A DNA stretch of 64,000 nucleotides from Pelomonas baiyunensis. GTDB lineage: Bacteria > Pseudomonadota > Gammaproteobacteria > Burkholderiales > Burkholderiaceae_C. The position numbers and the translations under genes are program-made. Below, piece by piece: positions 17,423 to 26,022 of this stretch. The first letter of the stretch is position 1. Each line of letters begins with the position of its first letter. The stretch covers positions 748,309 through 812,308 of the forward strand of contig NZ_JBIGIB010000003.1 in the NCBI RefSeq assembly GCF_043555935.1, read 5' to 3'. The notes under the pieces were generated by a model, which searched no databases, was not told the DNA's origin, and saw only the letters and a list, made by a program, of their open reading frames with translations.

Positions 17423-18502
17423 ATGACCCTTCTCGATCTGATCCGCCAGGACATCGCCGCTGCCGGTGGCTGGCTGCCGTTTGACCGCTTCATGAGCCAG
17501 GCCCTGTACGCGCCGGGCCTGGGCTACTACGCCGGTGGGCGCCGCAAGTTCGGGCAGATGCCATCGGAGGGCTCGGACTTCGTCACCGCGCCGGAGATGT
17601 CGCCGCTGTTTGGCCGGGCGCTGGCGCGCCAGATCGCCCAGGCCATGGAGGCCACCGGCTGCCGCGAGGTGGTGGAGTTCGGTGCCGGCTCCGGGGCGCT
17701 GGCTGCGCAACTCATTGCGGAGCTGGATGCGCTGGGCGCGGGGCTGACGGCCTACCGCATCGTGGAGCTGTCGGGCGAACTGCAAGGCCGCCAGCGGGAG
17801 CGGCTGCAGCACTGGGCCGACCGGGTGGAATGGCTCGATGCCTTGCCCGCGACGCTGGAAGCGGTGGTGGTGGGCAACGAGGTGCTGGATGCGATGCCCG
17901 TGCAGCTGCTGGCGTTCGACGGGCAGGCTTGGCGCGAGCGGGGCGTGGTGGCCACGGCCGAGGGCCTGGCGTTTGACGACCGCAGCACCATGCTGCGCCC
18001 GCCGCTGGAGACCGGTTTCGTGCCCGGCACCGTGACCGAAGTCCACCCGCAGGCCGAAGCCTTCACCCGCACGCTGGCGCGCACGCTCAAGCGCGGCGCG
18101 GCCTTCTTCATCGACTACGGCTTCCCCGAGGCCGAGTACTACCACCCGCAGCGCCGCGGCGGCACGCTGATGTGCCACCAGGCCCACCAGGCAGACCCCG
18201 ACCCGCTGGTGGCCGTGGGCGACAAGGACATCACCGCCCACGTCAACTTCACCGGCATCGCGCTGGCCGGGCAGGACGCCGGGCTGGTGGTGCTGGGGTA
18301 CACCAGCCAGGCCAATTTCCTGCTCAACTGCGGCATCGCCGACCTGCTGCAAGGCGCGTCGCTGGCGGAGCGGGCCATGGCCCACCGCCTGCTGGCCGAG
18401 CACGAGATGGGCGAGCTGTTCAAGGTGATCGGGTTCGCCCCGCTGAGCGCGCCGTTCGACGCGCTGGGCTTCGAGCGTGGAGACCGTTCGCACCGACTCT
18501 GA
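17423..18502 (+). CDS. Class I SAM-dependent methyltransferase, MidA/NDUFAF7 family
   Basis: The 359-residue protein is of the family that in mitochondria (NDUFAF7/MidA) dimethylates an arginine of a complex I subunit. The N-terminal FMSQALYAPGLGYYAGG, the SAM-binding VVEFGAGSGALAAQLI and VVGNEVLDAMPVQLL are diagnostic. FIDYGFPEAEYYHPQR matches the family's Tyr-rich segment. The bacterial substrate is not established. It starts eight bases after the GGDEF-EAL gene and 14 bases before fccA, inside the same run. TTG 17411 in the same frame is a possible alternative start. Confidence 0.9.
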   Translation: MTLLDLIRQDIAAAGGWLPFDRFMSQALYAPGLGYYAGGRRKFGQMPSEGSDFVTAPEMSPLFGRALARQIAQAMEATGCREVVEFGAGSGALAAQLIAELDALGAGLTAYRIVELSGELQGRQRERLQHWADRVEWLDALPATLEAVVVGNEVLDAMPVQLLAFDGQAWRERGVVATAEGLAFDDRSTMLRPPLETGFVPGTVTEVHPQAEAFTRTLARTLKRGAAFFIDYGFPEAEYYHPQRRGGTLMCHQAHQADPDPLVAVGDKDITAHVNFTGIALAGQDAGLVVLGYTSQANFLLNCGIADLLQGASLAERAMAHRLLAEHEMGELFKVIGFAPLSAPFDALGFERGDRSHRL

Positions 18503-18516
18503 CCGGGAGTGCGTTC

Positions 18517-18831
18517 ATGAAAGCTGTGGGCTGGTGGTGGGGGCTGGCGTTGTGCGCTTCAGGCGCGGCGTTCGCCCAAGACCTGGCGCCTGGAAATCAG
18601 GCCCGCAGCCTGGCCGCCACCTGCGCCACCTGCCATGGCACCGAAGGGCGCGCCCGCGGTGAAGTCCTGCCGCCCCTGGCCGGCATGAAGGCCGAAGTGA
18701 TGCTGCAGGCGCTGGCCGATTACCGCAGCGGCGCCCAGCGCGGCACCGTGATGCCGCAGATCGTGAAGGGCTACACCGAGGCGCAGTTGCGTCTGGTGGC
18801 GCAGTACTTCGCCGCCCAGGCCCGGCCATGA
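18517..18831 (+). CDS. fccA: Sulfide dehydrogenase cytochrome c subunit (FccA-like)
   Basis: The 104-residue product has a signal peptide (WWWGLALCASGAAFAQ). It is a monohaem class I cytochrome c with haem motif CATCH and probable axial Met in VMPQIVKG. The length after cleavage (about 83 residues) matches the small single-haem domains of flavocytochrome c. The gene overlaps the flavoprotein gene that follows by four bases (ATGA). That arrangement supports its role as the electron acceptor subunit of a periplasmic sulfide dehydrogenase. A free cytochrome c553 role is possible but less likely given the coupling. Confidence 0.88.
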   Translation: MKAVGWWWGLALCASGAAFAQDLAPGNQARSLAATCATCHGTEGRARGEVLPPLAGMKAEVMLQALADYRSGAQRGTVMPQIVKGYTEAQLRLVAQYFAAQARP

Positions 18832-20087
18832 TCACGCGACGACAGGCCCTGGCCGCCGCCGCCACGCCGCTGGGGCTGAGCGCGTGCGCGGTGTCGCCGC
18901 GCAGCCCGGCTGCGCGGGTGCTGGTGGTGGGCGGCGGCTTCGGCGGTGCCACGGCGGCGCACTACCTGAAGCGCTGGGGCGGCGACGCGGTCGATGTGAC
19001 GCTGGTGGAGCGGGAGGCGCAGTTCGTGTCCTGCCCCATGTCCAACCGCGTGATTGCCGGGCTGGCCGACGTCGCTTCGCTGCAGCACTCGTACGCCGGG
19101 CTGGAGGCTTTGGGCGTGCGGCGTGTGCAGGCCGAGGTGCTGGGCCTGGACCCGGTGGCCCGGCGGCTGGACCTGCAAGGCCGTGCGCCCTTGACCTGGG
19201 ACCGCCTGGTGCTGGCGCCGGGCATCGGCTTCATGACCGACACCGTGCCGGGGCTGCAGGCGGCGTTCGACCGCGGCCAGGCCGTGCATGCCTGGCGCGC
19301 CGGCCCGCAGACGCTGGCCCTGCGCCGGCAGCTGCAGGCCCTGCCCGACGGCGGCGTGGTGCTGATGAGCATTCCCAAAGCGCCCTACCGCTGCCCGCCC
19401 GGCCCGTACGAGCGGGCCTGCCTGGTGGCGGACTACCTGCGCCGGGCCAAGCCGCGCGCCAAGTTGCTGGTGCTGGATGCCAACCCGGAAATCCAGAGCA
19501 AGAAGGCCCTGTTCGAGCGTGCCTTCGCCCAGCACCATACCGGCGTGCTGGAGTACCGGCCGAATGCCGAGCTGCTGGAGTTGCGGCCCGATGGCACGGC
19601 CCGCTTCGAGTTCGAGGACGTGAAGGCCGATGTGCTCAACCTCATCCCACCGCAGCGCGCCGGCGACCTGGCGCTGCCGTTGGCGAACATGAACCGCCGC
19701 TGGGTGGGGGTGGACTGGCTGACGCTGGAGGCGCAGGCCGCACCCGGCGTGCATGTGGTGGGCGACGCGCTGTTCGCCGCGCCGGGCATGCCCAAATCGG
19801 CCCACCTCGCCAACCAGCAGGCCAAGGTGGCCGCAGCCGCCGTGTTGGCGCTGCTGACCGGCGAGCCGGTGAACCCGGCCCCGGTGGTGATGAACACCTG
19901 CTACAGCTTCGTCACGGCCGACCTGGCCGCCCACGTGGCCTCGGTGCACCAGTACGACCCGCCAGGGCGCACGCTGCGGGCGGTGCCCGGCGCTGGCGGC
20001 GTGTCAGCAGCTGCGAGTGCGGCCGAGGCCGACATCGCGCGGGGCTGGGCCGAGAACATCTGGGCTGACACCCTGGCCCTGCGCTGA
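18828..20087 (+). CDS. fccB: Flavocytochrome c sulfide dehydrogenase flavoprotein subunit
   Basis: The 419-residue FAD protein of the FCSD family oxidises sulfide to sulfur/polysulfide and passes electrons to the cytochrome subunit. The dinucleotide motif is VLVVGGGFGGATAAHYL. Cys69 in FVSCPMSN aligns with the cysteine that binds FAD covalently in Allochromatium FccB. Cys189 in YRCPPGPYERA and Cys358 in MNTCYS align with the redox-active disulfide. NLIPPQRAG and GDALFAAPGMPKSAHLANQQ are further family motifs. A twin-arginine signal (TRRQALAAA) ending near SAC predicts Tat export. All key residues are kept, so activity is expected. Confidence 0.94.
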   Translation: MITRRQALAAAATPLGLSACAVSPRSPAARVLVVGGGFGGATAAHYLKRWGGDAVDVTLVEREAQFVSCPMSNRVIAGLADVASLQHSYAGLEALGVRRVQAEVLGLDPVARRLDLQGRAPLTWDRLVLAPGIGFMTDTVPGLQAAFDRGQAVHAWRAGPQTLALRRQLQALPDGGVVLMSIPKAPYRCPPGPYERACLVADYLRRAKPRAKLLVLDANPEIQSKKALFERAFAQHHTGVLEYRPNAELLELRPDGTARFEFEDVKADVLNLIPPQRAGDLALPLANMNRRWVGVDWLTLEAQAAPGVHVVGDALFAAPGMPKSAHLANQQAKVAAAAVLALLTGEPVNPAPVVMNTCYSFVTADLAAHVASVHQYDPPGRTLRAVPGAGGVSAAASAAEADIARGWAENIWADTLALR

Positions 20088-20100
20088 CTCGGGGCTGGTC

Positions 20101-20535
20101 TTACCAGCTGCCGACGTTGGGCATGGACGCCCAGGGCTCGGCCGGCGGCAGCGCCGGGCCGGCTTGCAGCAGCTCGATGGAGATGCCGTCGGGCGAGCGG
20201 ACGAAGGCCATGCGGCCGTCGCGCGGCGGGCGGTTGATGGTCACGCCATGGTCCACAAAGCGCTGGCAGGCGGCGTAGATGTCGGGCACTGCGTACGCCA
20301 GGTGGCCGAAGTTGCGGCCGCCGGTGTAGACCTCGGCGTTGCCGTTGGCGTCGGGCCAGTTGTAGGTCAGCTCGACCTGGGCGTCTTCATCGCCCGGCGC
20401 GGCCAGGTACACCAGCGTGAAGCGGCCGGCTTCGTACTCTGAGCGCTTCACTTCCACGAGGCCCAGGGCGTCGCGGTAGAACTTCATCGAGGCGTCCAGG
20501 TCATGGACGCGAACCATGGTGTGCAGGTATTTCAT
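20101..20535 (-). CDS. gloA: Lactoylglutathione lyase (glyoxalase I)
   Basis: The 144-residue VOC-fold metalloenzyme converts the hemithioacetal of methylglyoxal and glutathione to S-lactoylglutathione. The four metal ligands are recognisable: His5 (KYLHTMVRV), Glu in QVELTYNW, His in GHLAYAV and Glu in SIELLQ. The absence of the longer eukaryotic loops suggests the Ni-dependent bacterial type. ATG 20535 gives the classic N-terminus. It is convergent with fccB, 13 bases apart. Confidence 0.95.
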   Translation of the reverse strand: MKYLHTMVRVHDLDASMKFYRDALGLVEVKRSEYEAGRFTLVYLAAPGDEDAQVELTYNWPDANGNAEVYTGGRNFGHLAYAVPDIYAACQRFVDHGVTINRPPRDGRMAFVRSPDGISIELLQAGPALPPAEPWASMPNVGSW

Positions 20536-20817
20536 GCCGGCATTGTCAGCCGCAGGGCGGTGCCCTGGCATGCGCGGGGCCTTGGCCTGAGCGCCGGCGG
20601 GCTCGGTGGCCGGACGGACAAGACGTAAGCAAATCATTGCTAGGGGCGTGACGCGGGCGTGAGTGCTGGCGCGGCCTGGCGGGGGTTACCGGGAGTTTCT
20701 CGGTCACAAGGACTTACGGATGGCGGCGCTTGCTTACGCGCCGTGTGCGGTGACTCTCGACGATGGAACCGGTTCCTTACGGCATTGCTGCCGCCACCCA
20801 TCGCGCCGCCCGGGCGC

Positions 20818-20822
20818 AGGAG
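20818..20822 (+). promoter_or_regulatory. Ribosome binding site that selects a TTG start for the metalloprotease
   Basis: AGGAG lies eight bases before TTG 20831. No good site precedes the upstream in-frame ATGs. The TTG start also puts the signal peptide at the N-terminus. Confidence 0.7.
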
Positions 20823-20830
20823 ACCTTCCC

Positions 20831-22804
20831 TTGTCTGACCATCGACGCTTTCACCCGCGCCGGTCCGTGCTGCTGAGCGCCTTGCTCGCTGCCGGCGCCG
20901 CGGGCCAGGCCGCCGCCGCCACGCAGGTGTGCGTGTACGAGCACATCAACTACGCCGGCAAAAGCCAGTGCTACACCGCCAGCACCGCCTGGGTGGGCAG
21001 CACCTGGAACGACCAGGTGTCGTCCGTCAAGGTGCCGGCCGGCGTGACCGTGCGCCTGTACGAGCACAGCAACTACGGCGGCGCGGTGCTCACGCTCACC
21101 GGCGACACGCCCAACCTCGTGAGCCGCGGGTTCAACGACCGCGCGTCGTCGCTGCAGATCGACGTGCCGCCTCCTCCCCCGCCGCCGCCTCCGCCTCCGC
21201 CGGCAGCGACCATCGCCGGCGTGCAACTCGCCCAGTCCATGCTGTACGACAGCGGCGACAACGCGCTGGTGCTGGTGAGCGGCAAGCCGGCCGTGGTGAA
21301 GGTGAACGCCATCACCACCGACCCCAATGCCGCCAAGCCCACCGGCACGCTGCGCGCCGAGAACACCGTGGACGGCACCTCACGCGACCTGCTGCTCACC
21401 GTGCCCACCGCGCCGCTGCCGCGCAGCGTGCCGGCCGTGCCCAGCTTGGCAGACAGCTACAGCGTGACCCTGCCCGCCGAGGTGGTGAAGCCGGGGCTGC
21501 GCCTGAGCGTGCGCCTGGGCAACGGCACCGCCACCACGGTGTCGCCGCGCGTGGGCGGCGGCGTCAGCATGCGCTTCGTGCCCATCGCGGTGCGCATTGC
21601 CGACACCACCGGCCAGCTGCCGAAAGACCAGACCGCCCACATCCAGGCGCTGTTTCCGGTCAACAAGGTCACGTTGAAGGCGCATCCCGTCTACACCTCC
21701 ACCCGCGTCACCGCCATGCCGACCACGGACGATGGCTGGAGCGATGCCTTCGGCAAGGTGCTGGGCGAACTGGCGGACCTGCGCACCGTGGAAGGCGCCC
21801 CTGACGGCGACTACTACTTCGGCTACATCCCCAAGCGCACCTGGGGCCTGGCCGGCCTGGGCTACATGCCGGGCCGCGCCGCCGTGGGCTTTGACATGCC
21901 CTCCGCGCCCGACTCGGTGCGTGACGTGACGGCCCACGAGCTGGGCCACAACTTCTCGCTGCCCCACGCGGCCTGCGGTGGCGCCGGCTCGCCCGACCCC
22001 AACTACCCGTATCCCGACGCCAACCTCGGCAAGCCCGGCCGCTACGTGTGGGCCTACCTGGCCGACACCAACAGCTTCTACGACCCGCGGCCCACCGACC
22101 GTCACGACATCATGAGCTACTGCGGTGGCTTCGTGTTCTCGGACTACAACTACCGCAAGATGCAGACCTTCCTGACGCCGGCCGACAAGCTGGTGCTGGC
22201 GCAGGCGAGCGACGGCGGCCTGACGGTGGCGGCCGGCCCGCGCGAGGTGCTGCTGGTCAGCGGCGAGGTGCATGACGACGGGCGCGTGACGCTGAACCCG
22301 GTCAAGTCCTTCGTGGGCAAGGTGGCGGTGCCCGCCAGCGGCGCCTACACCTTGCGGGTGCAGGCGGCCAGCGGCGGCACGGTGGACTTCCCGATCGCCC
22401 CGCAGGCGCTGGACCACCACGTGAAGCTGCGGCACTTCAGCCTGGTCATCCCGAACGACGGCGCGCTGCAGGGCCTGGCCGTGCTGCAAGCCGGCAAGGT
22501 GCTGACGCAGGTGGGCACCGTGGGGGCTGCTGCGGCGGCAGACGGCCGCCGCACGACGCTGGCCACGCCTGAGCCCGCCACGCTGCGCGTGCAGGACGGC
22601 CAGGTGCAACTGGGCTGGAACGCCGCCCGGCACCCCTATGCCAGCCTGGTGTGGGTGGGGGCCGACGGCCAGCGCCTGGTGCTGGCGCAAGACCTGAAGA
22701 CCGGGCAGGCCACCGTGCCAGCTGCGGGTGTGCCGGCGGGCGGGCGGTTCGAGCTCATCCTGTCGGACGGCTTGAACGCCACGCGTCAGCAGTTCGCGCG
22801 CTGA
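20831..22804 (+). CDS. Secreted metzincin-type metalloprotease with beta/gamma-crystallin-like domain
   Basis: The 657-residue exported protein uses a TTG start. A signal peptide (about residues 10-30, RRSVLLSALLAAGAAGQAAA) is followed by a beta/gamma-crystallin-like domain (about 32-110). Its two Greek-key repeats are CVYEHINYAGKSQCY and VRLYEHSNYGGAVLTL. A run of 12 prolines (113-124) links it to the protease. The zinc site is HELGHNFSLPH (369-379), a metzincin HExxHxxxxxH with Ser where Gly is usual. The Met-turn is Met428 in HDIMSYCGG. The C-terminal about 150 residues look like beta-sandwich material. The closest family I can suggest is M66/M6-like; the substrate is unknown. Confidence 0.88.
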   Translation: MSDHRRFHPRRSVLLSALLAAGAAGQAAAATQVCVYEHINYAGKSQCYTASTAWVGSTWNDQVSSVKVPAGVTVRLYEHSNYGGAVLTLTGDTPNLVSRGFNDRASSLQIDVPPPPPPPPPPPPAATIAGVQLAQSMLYDSGDNALVLVSGKPAVVKVNAITTDPNAAKPTGTLRAENTVDGTSRDLLLTVPTAPLPRSVPAVPSLADSYSVTLPAEVVKPGLRLSVRLGNGTATTVSPRVGGGVSMRFVPIAVRIADTTGQLPKDQTAHIQALFPVNKVTLKAHPVYTSTRVTAMPTTDDGWSDAFGKVLGELADLRTVEGAPDGDYYFGYIPKRTWGLAGLGYMPGRAAVGFDMPSAPDSVRDVTAHELGHNFSLPHAACGGAGSPDPNYPYPDANLGKPGRYVWAYLADTNSFYDPRPTDRHDIMSYCGGFVFSDYNYRKMQTFLTPADKLVLAQASDGGLTVAAGPREVLLVSGEVHDDGRVTLNPVKSFVGKVAVPASGAYTLRVQAASGGTVDFPIAPQALDHHVKLRHFSLVIPNDGALQGLAVLQAGKVLTQVGTVGAAAAADGRRTTLATPEPATLRVQDGQVQLGWNAARHPYASLVWVGADGQRLVLAQDLKTGQATVPAAGVPAGGRFELILSDGLNATRQQFAR

Positions 22805-22850
22805 ACCTTGCCACGCTGAACGACCCAGCGCTGAAGTTGAGCGCTGCAGA

Positions 22851-22886
22851 AGGCCCGGGCCACCGATGTGCGGCACGGGCCTTTTT
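22851..22886 (+). terminator. Rho-independent terminator after the metalloprotease gene
   Basis: AGGCCCGGGC (22851-22860) pairs with the segment ending in GGCACGGGCC (22872-22881), with one mismatch, and TTTTT follows. A second small stem, CAGCGCT...AGCGCTG, lies just upstream at about 22827-22847. Confidence 0.8.
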
Positions 22887-22896
22887 CATGCCGGGC

Positions 22897-25110
22897 TCAG
22901 TAGTCCAGCCACTCCATCGGGGCCACCAGCGGCTCGCCGCGGATGCGCTCCAGCGTGCCGGTGAGCACCTCGATGTTGTTGTCGAAGCTGCCGTGGGTGG
23001 CGGGCATCTGCGCGCCGGTGCGGGTGGTGCGCACGGTGGGACTGCTCACGCGCTGCAGCAACGCCCCCGCCGGCCAGCGCTGCAGCCAGGCCGTCACATC
23101 GGCGTTGGGTGGGGCGTCCCACTGGTCGCCCACCCAGGCTGGGTCGGGCGGCACCAGGGCGCGCTCCATGCCCAGCAGCGGCTGCTTGCGCACGTCGTCC
23201 AGCGCGCGTGACACGAGGTACAGCAGCGACTTGCCGTAGATGGGCACCTGCGGCGTGGGCAGGCCGTCGCCGCGCTCGTTGGTGTCGGTCAGCACGTGCA
23301 GGCGCAGCTGGCTCAGGTCCAGCACGCCGGCGTCGTGGGCCGCGGCGTAGTGCTGCGCCGCAAAGCCGCTGGAGCAGGCGGCGGCGTAGAGCTCGCAGCT
23401 GTGCACCGGCACGGGGTCGGGCCCGCCCAGGCGGTCCAGCAGATGGCCCAGCAGGATGGAGCCGGCCGAGTGGCCGATGAGGTGCAGCTCCAGCGCCTGG
23501 CCCCGTTCGGCCAGGGCGCTGCGCAGTTCGCGCAGGCCTTGCGCGGCGCGGTCAAGCACGTGATCCGGGTCGGCGCCACCGGCCGCGTTGGCGCGCATTT
23601 CGCTCCACACCCCGCGAACGAACACGCGGGCCGCAGCCTCAAGCGCGCGGTCCTTGGACTCCAGCGCGGCGTCGCGCAGCTGATCCAGCCACCCCTCGCT
23701 TCGTGTGCCCGGCACCACGCGCTTGAGCAGGTCCTCCAGCATGTCGCTCACGGTCTCGCCCGGACCGGTCTTCCAGGTGAAGAACAGCGGATAGATGCCG
23801 TTGGCCAGGAAGTAGGGCGCCAGCACCCGGATGCGCTGCACCGATTCGCTCTCGGCGTTCAGCCCGCCGTGCGCGTACAGCGCGAGCTTGAGCGTGCCCA
23901 CCTTCTGGCTGCGTGCCCAGGCCAGCGGCCGCTCCACCACGATCTCGTGCGCCAGGCCTTCGCGGTCGCTGCGGGCGCGGGTGAAGTCGGTGGCCATCAT
24001 CTGGCCGTCGTTGCCAGAGACCAGGGTGTGGGTGTAGGCCTCGCTGGTGCGCAGCGGCTGGTAGGCGCGGTACAGGAAGCTGTGGTTCACCGGCCAAGGG
24101 TCGTCGCGAGGGTTGTCGGGCACGCGAAGCGTGGCGCCCACGTCCGACAGGCTGAGCCCCGGCTGGGCCCGGAACCCGCTGGCCGGCTTGGCGCTGCGGG
24201 CCGCCTTGCCGGCCTTGGTGCTGGGGGGCAGTGTGCGGCGTTGCAGGTCGGACAGGTCTTGCGGCACGCCCAGGGCCACGGCCCAGGCGTCGGTGCCGTT
24301 GGTGATCCAGTCTTCATAGCTCAGGATGGCGAAGCCGCTTGCACCCCAGTCGGTGCCCCAGCTGTTCTGCACCACGAAGCCGTGCTCGTTGAAGCCCACC
24401 AGCGCGAAGGCGTGGCCGCCGGTTTTCTCGGTCTGCGTGGCAATGCGCGGCAACTCGCCGTGGTGCGAAGGCAGGGGGCTGGCATCCAGCGTCCAGCCCG
24501 CATGCACGTCCGACGACACGTACACCGCACCGATCTCCAGGATGGCGGCCTGCATGTCCACCACGCTGCGCTTGTCGACACGGTAGTACACGCCCAGCGA
24601 GCGCGTCGGGGCGTCTTCGTCCCAGCCGGGCAGCGGGCGCTGGAACACGCCGTTGCCGTCTTTGTCGAGCGGGTAGGGCCACAGCGCGGCCGAGCACACG
24701 CCGTGCTTGTGCCAACCCTTGAGCGCGCCGCGGCAGGACGAGCCTTCGTAGTCCTGCCCCGGCCACTCGTCGTACAGCTTGGCCAGTTCGTAGAACATGC
24801 GCGGGCTCACCAGCTCGGGCAGCGTCTTGCTGCGCGGTGCGGCCAGGTGGCGCAGCCAGTACAGGTAGTTGGTGACGCAGGCCAGGCCGAAGCCGGTGCA
24901 GGCGCCTTCGTTGCCCTGGTTGAGGATGCGGCCGGCCTTCACGTAGGCGGGCAGCAGCTTCTTCAGGTCGGCGTCCAGCGGCCAGCGCGGGGGCAGGGAG
25001 CGCAGCGGCGCGCGGTAGGGCAGATCGCGCAGGTCCAGGCGGTCGGGGCGCGCGTCCAGCGTGGGCGTGGGCGCGGCGTTGGTGGCGCGCTTCTTGGGCT
25101 TGGTGGCCAT
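22897..25110 (-). CDS. Papain-like (C1) cysteine protease fused to an alpha/beta hydrolase
   Basis: The 737-residue fusion has an N-terminal C1-family peptidase with a complete triad: Cys71 in NQGNEGACTGFG, His233 in TGGHAFALVGF and Asn249 in VQNSWGTDWG. The linker (about 285-400) leads to an alpha/beta hydrolase with YAHGGLNAE (about 412-420) and nucleophile Ser548 in LIGHSAGSILLGHLLD. There is no signal peptide; the N-terminus is basic (ATKPKKRAT), so it is probably cytoplasmic. GGAG five bases before ATG 25110 supports the start. The role is unknown: the architecture could belong to a defence, effector or lipid-processing protein. It is flanked by an intergenic gap and is apparently monocistronic. 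Confidence 0.88.
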   Translation of the reverse strand: MATKPKKRATNAAPTPTLDARPDRLDLRDLPYRAPLRSLPPRWPLDADLKKLLPAYVKAGRILNQGNEGACTGFGLACVTNYLYWLRHLAAPRSKTLPELVSPRMFYELAKLYDEWPGQDYEGSSCRGALKGWHKHGVCSAALWPYPLDKDGNGVFQRPLPGWDEDAPTRSLGVYYRVDKRSVVDMQAAILEIGAVYVSSDVHAGWTLDASPLPSHHGELPRIATQTEKTGGHAFALVGFNEHGFVVQNSWGTDWGASGFAILSYEDWITNGTDAWAVALGVPQDLSDLQRRTLPPSTKAGKAARSAKPASGFRAQPGLSLSDVGATLRVPDNPRDDPWPVNHSFLYRAYQPLRTSEAYTHTLVSGNDGQMMATDFTRARSDREGLAHEIVVERPLAWARSQKVGTLKLALYAHGGLNAESESVQRIRVLAPYFLANGIYPLFFTWKTGPGETVSDMLEDLLKRVVPGTRSEGWLDQLRDAALESKDRALEAAARVFVRGVWSEMRANAAGGADPDHVLDRAAQGLRELRSALAERGQALELHLIGHSAGSILLGHLLDRLGGPDPVPVHSCELYAAACSSGFAAQHYAAAHDAGVLDLSQLRLHVLTDTNERGDGLPTPQVPIYGKSLLYLVSRALDDVRKQPLLGMERALVPPDPAWVGDQWDAPPNADVTAWLQRWPAGALLQRVSSPTVRTTRTGAQMPATHGSFDNNIEVLTGTLERIRGEPLVAPMEWLDY

Positions 25111-25207
25111 GGGGGTCTCCGGCGGTAGGCCGCGATGATGGCTGCGGGCCATCGGCCGGGACAAGCCCACGGCTGACGGCGAATCCTCAGCCGTGAGGAC
25201 AGGCCGT

Positions 25208-25984
25208 TCAGTACGGCAGCGTGGGCGCGTAGCGGCGCCAGACCTTGAGCAACTCGCCCGACTTCATGGACTGCGCGTAGGCGGCGTTCAGCGCGGGCAT
25301 TTCGGCGGCGGCGGGGCTGCCCAGGCGCGCGGCCAGGTGCAGTGACGGGCGTGGCACATCAGGCACCGGGCCGTGGGCCAGGCCGGGTGTTTCCAGCAGG
25401 CGCTGGCGGCCGTGGTCCAGGCGCTCGATCACTTCCAGTTCTTCCACGAAGTAGTCGCAGCGGCCCACCATCAGTTTCTCGATCAGCGTGCGGTAGCTGC
25501 GGGCGCCTTGGTCCAGGTCGCCGGGGTTCAGGCCGTAGTGGGCGTAGCTGGAGCCGTTCATGCCGCAGCCGCGCCATTGGCGCAGGTCGGCGCGGGCCTG
25601 GATGTGCAGCGGATGGTCCTGCCGGAAGAACACTTGCGGCGTCAGCGTGCGCAGGGGCTCGGAAAACGCGAGCTCACGGGCGCGCTCTTCGTCACGGTAG
25701 GCGCCGAGCACAAAGTCCACCTCGCCCGCGGCCACGGCGCGCAGGCAGCGTTTGAAGGGCAGGTCGCCGCGGAGGGTGAGGCTGTGGCCCTGGGCCTGGA
25801 ACAGCACCGGCCAGAAGTCGGCCGTGAAGCTGGCCAGGCCGTTCGCGCGGCTGGCGTCACGGTACAGCCAGGGCGGGCCGTCCGCGGGCTCGGCGCAGGC
25901 GGTGAAGCTGGCTGCCTGCGCCGCCATGCACAGGGTGCTGGCCAGGCCGGCCAGGGGGAGGGTGAGGCAGGAGCGCAAACGCAC
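25208..25984 (-). CDS. Periplasmic amino-acid-type solute-binding protein (SBP_bac_3-like)
   Basis: The 258-residue exported binding protein has a signal peptide (LRSCLTLPLAGLASTLCMAAQAA) followed by a type II periplasmic-binding fold. Typical segments are PPWLY, GLASFTADFWPVLF, CLRAVAAGEVDFVLGAYRDEERA, and a C-terminal MPALNAAYAQSMKSGELLKVWRRY. No ABC permease or ATPase is adjacent. It may be an orphan, or a stand-alone sensor-type protein as is common in betaproteobacteria. The start is taken as GTG 25984 because no ATG exists before the signal peptide without running into the next gene; TTG 25978 is possible. Confidence 0.82.
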   Translation of the reverse strand: MRLRSCLTLPLAGLASTLCMAAQAASFTACAEPADGPPWLYRDASRANGLASFTADFWPVLFQAQGHSLTLRGDLPFKRCLRAVAAGEVDFVLGAYRDEERARELAFSEPLRTLTPQVFFRQDHPLHIQARADLRQWRGCGMNGSSYAHYGLNPGDLDQGARSYRTLIEKLMVGRCDYFVEELEVIERLDHGRQRLLETPGLAHGPVPDVPRPSLHLAARLGSPAAAEMPALNAAYAQSMKSGELLKVWRRYAPTLPY

Positions 25985-26022
25985 GGGGCCGAGTCTAGAG
26001 GCCCCGGGGGCTGCGGTGGATG

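Noticed and set aside
21164..21202. CCG/CCT-rich run as a microsatellite
   Set aside because: It encodes the polyproline linker of the metalloprotease, using mixed proline codons rather than a pure repeat.
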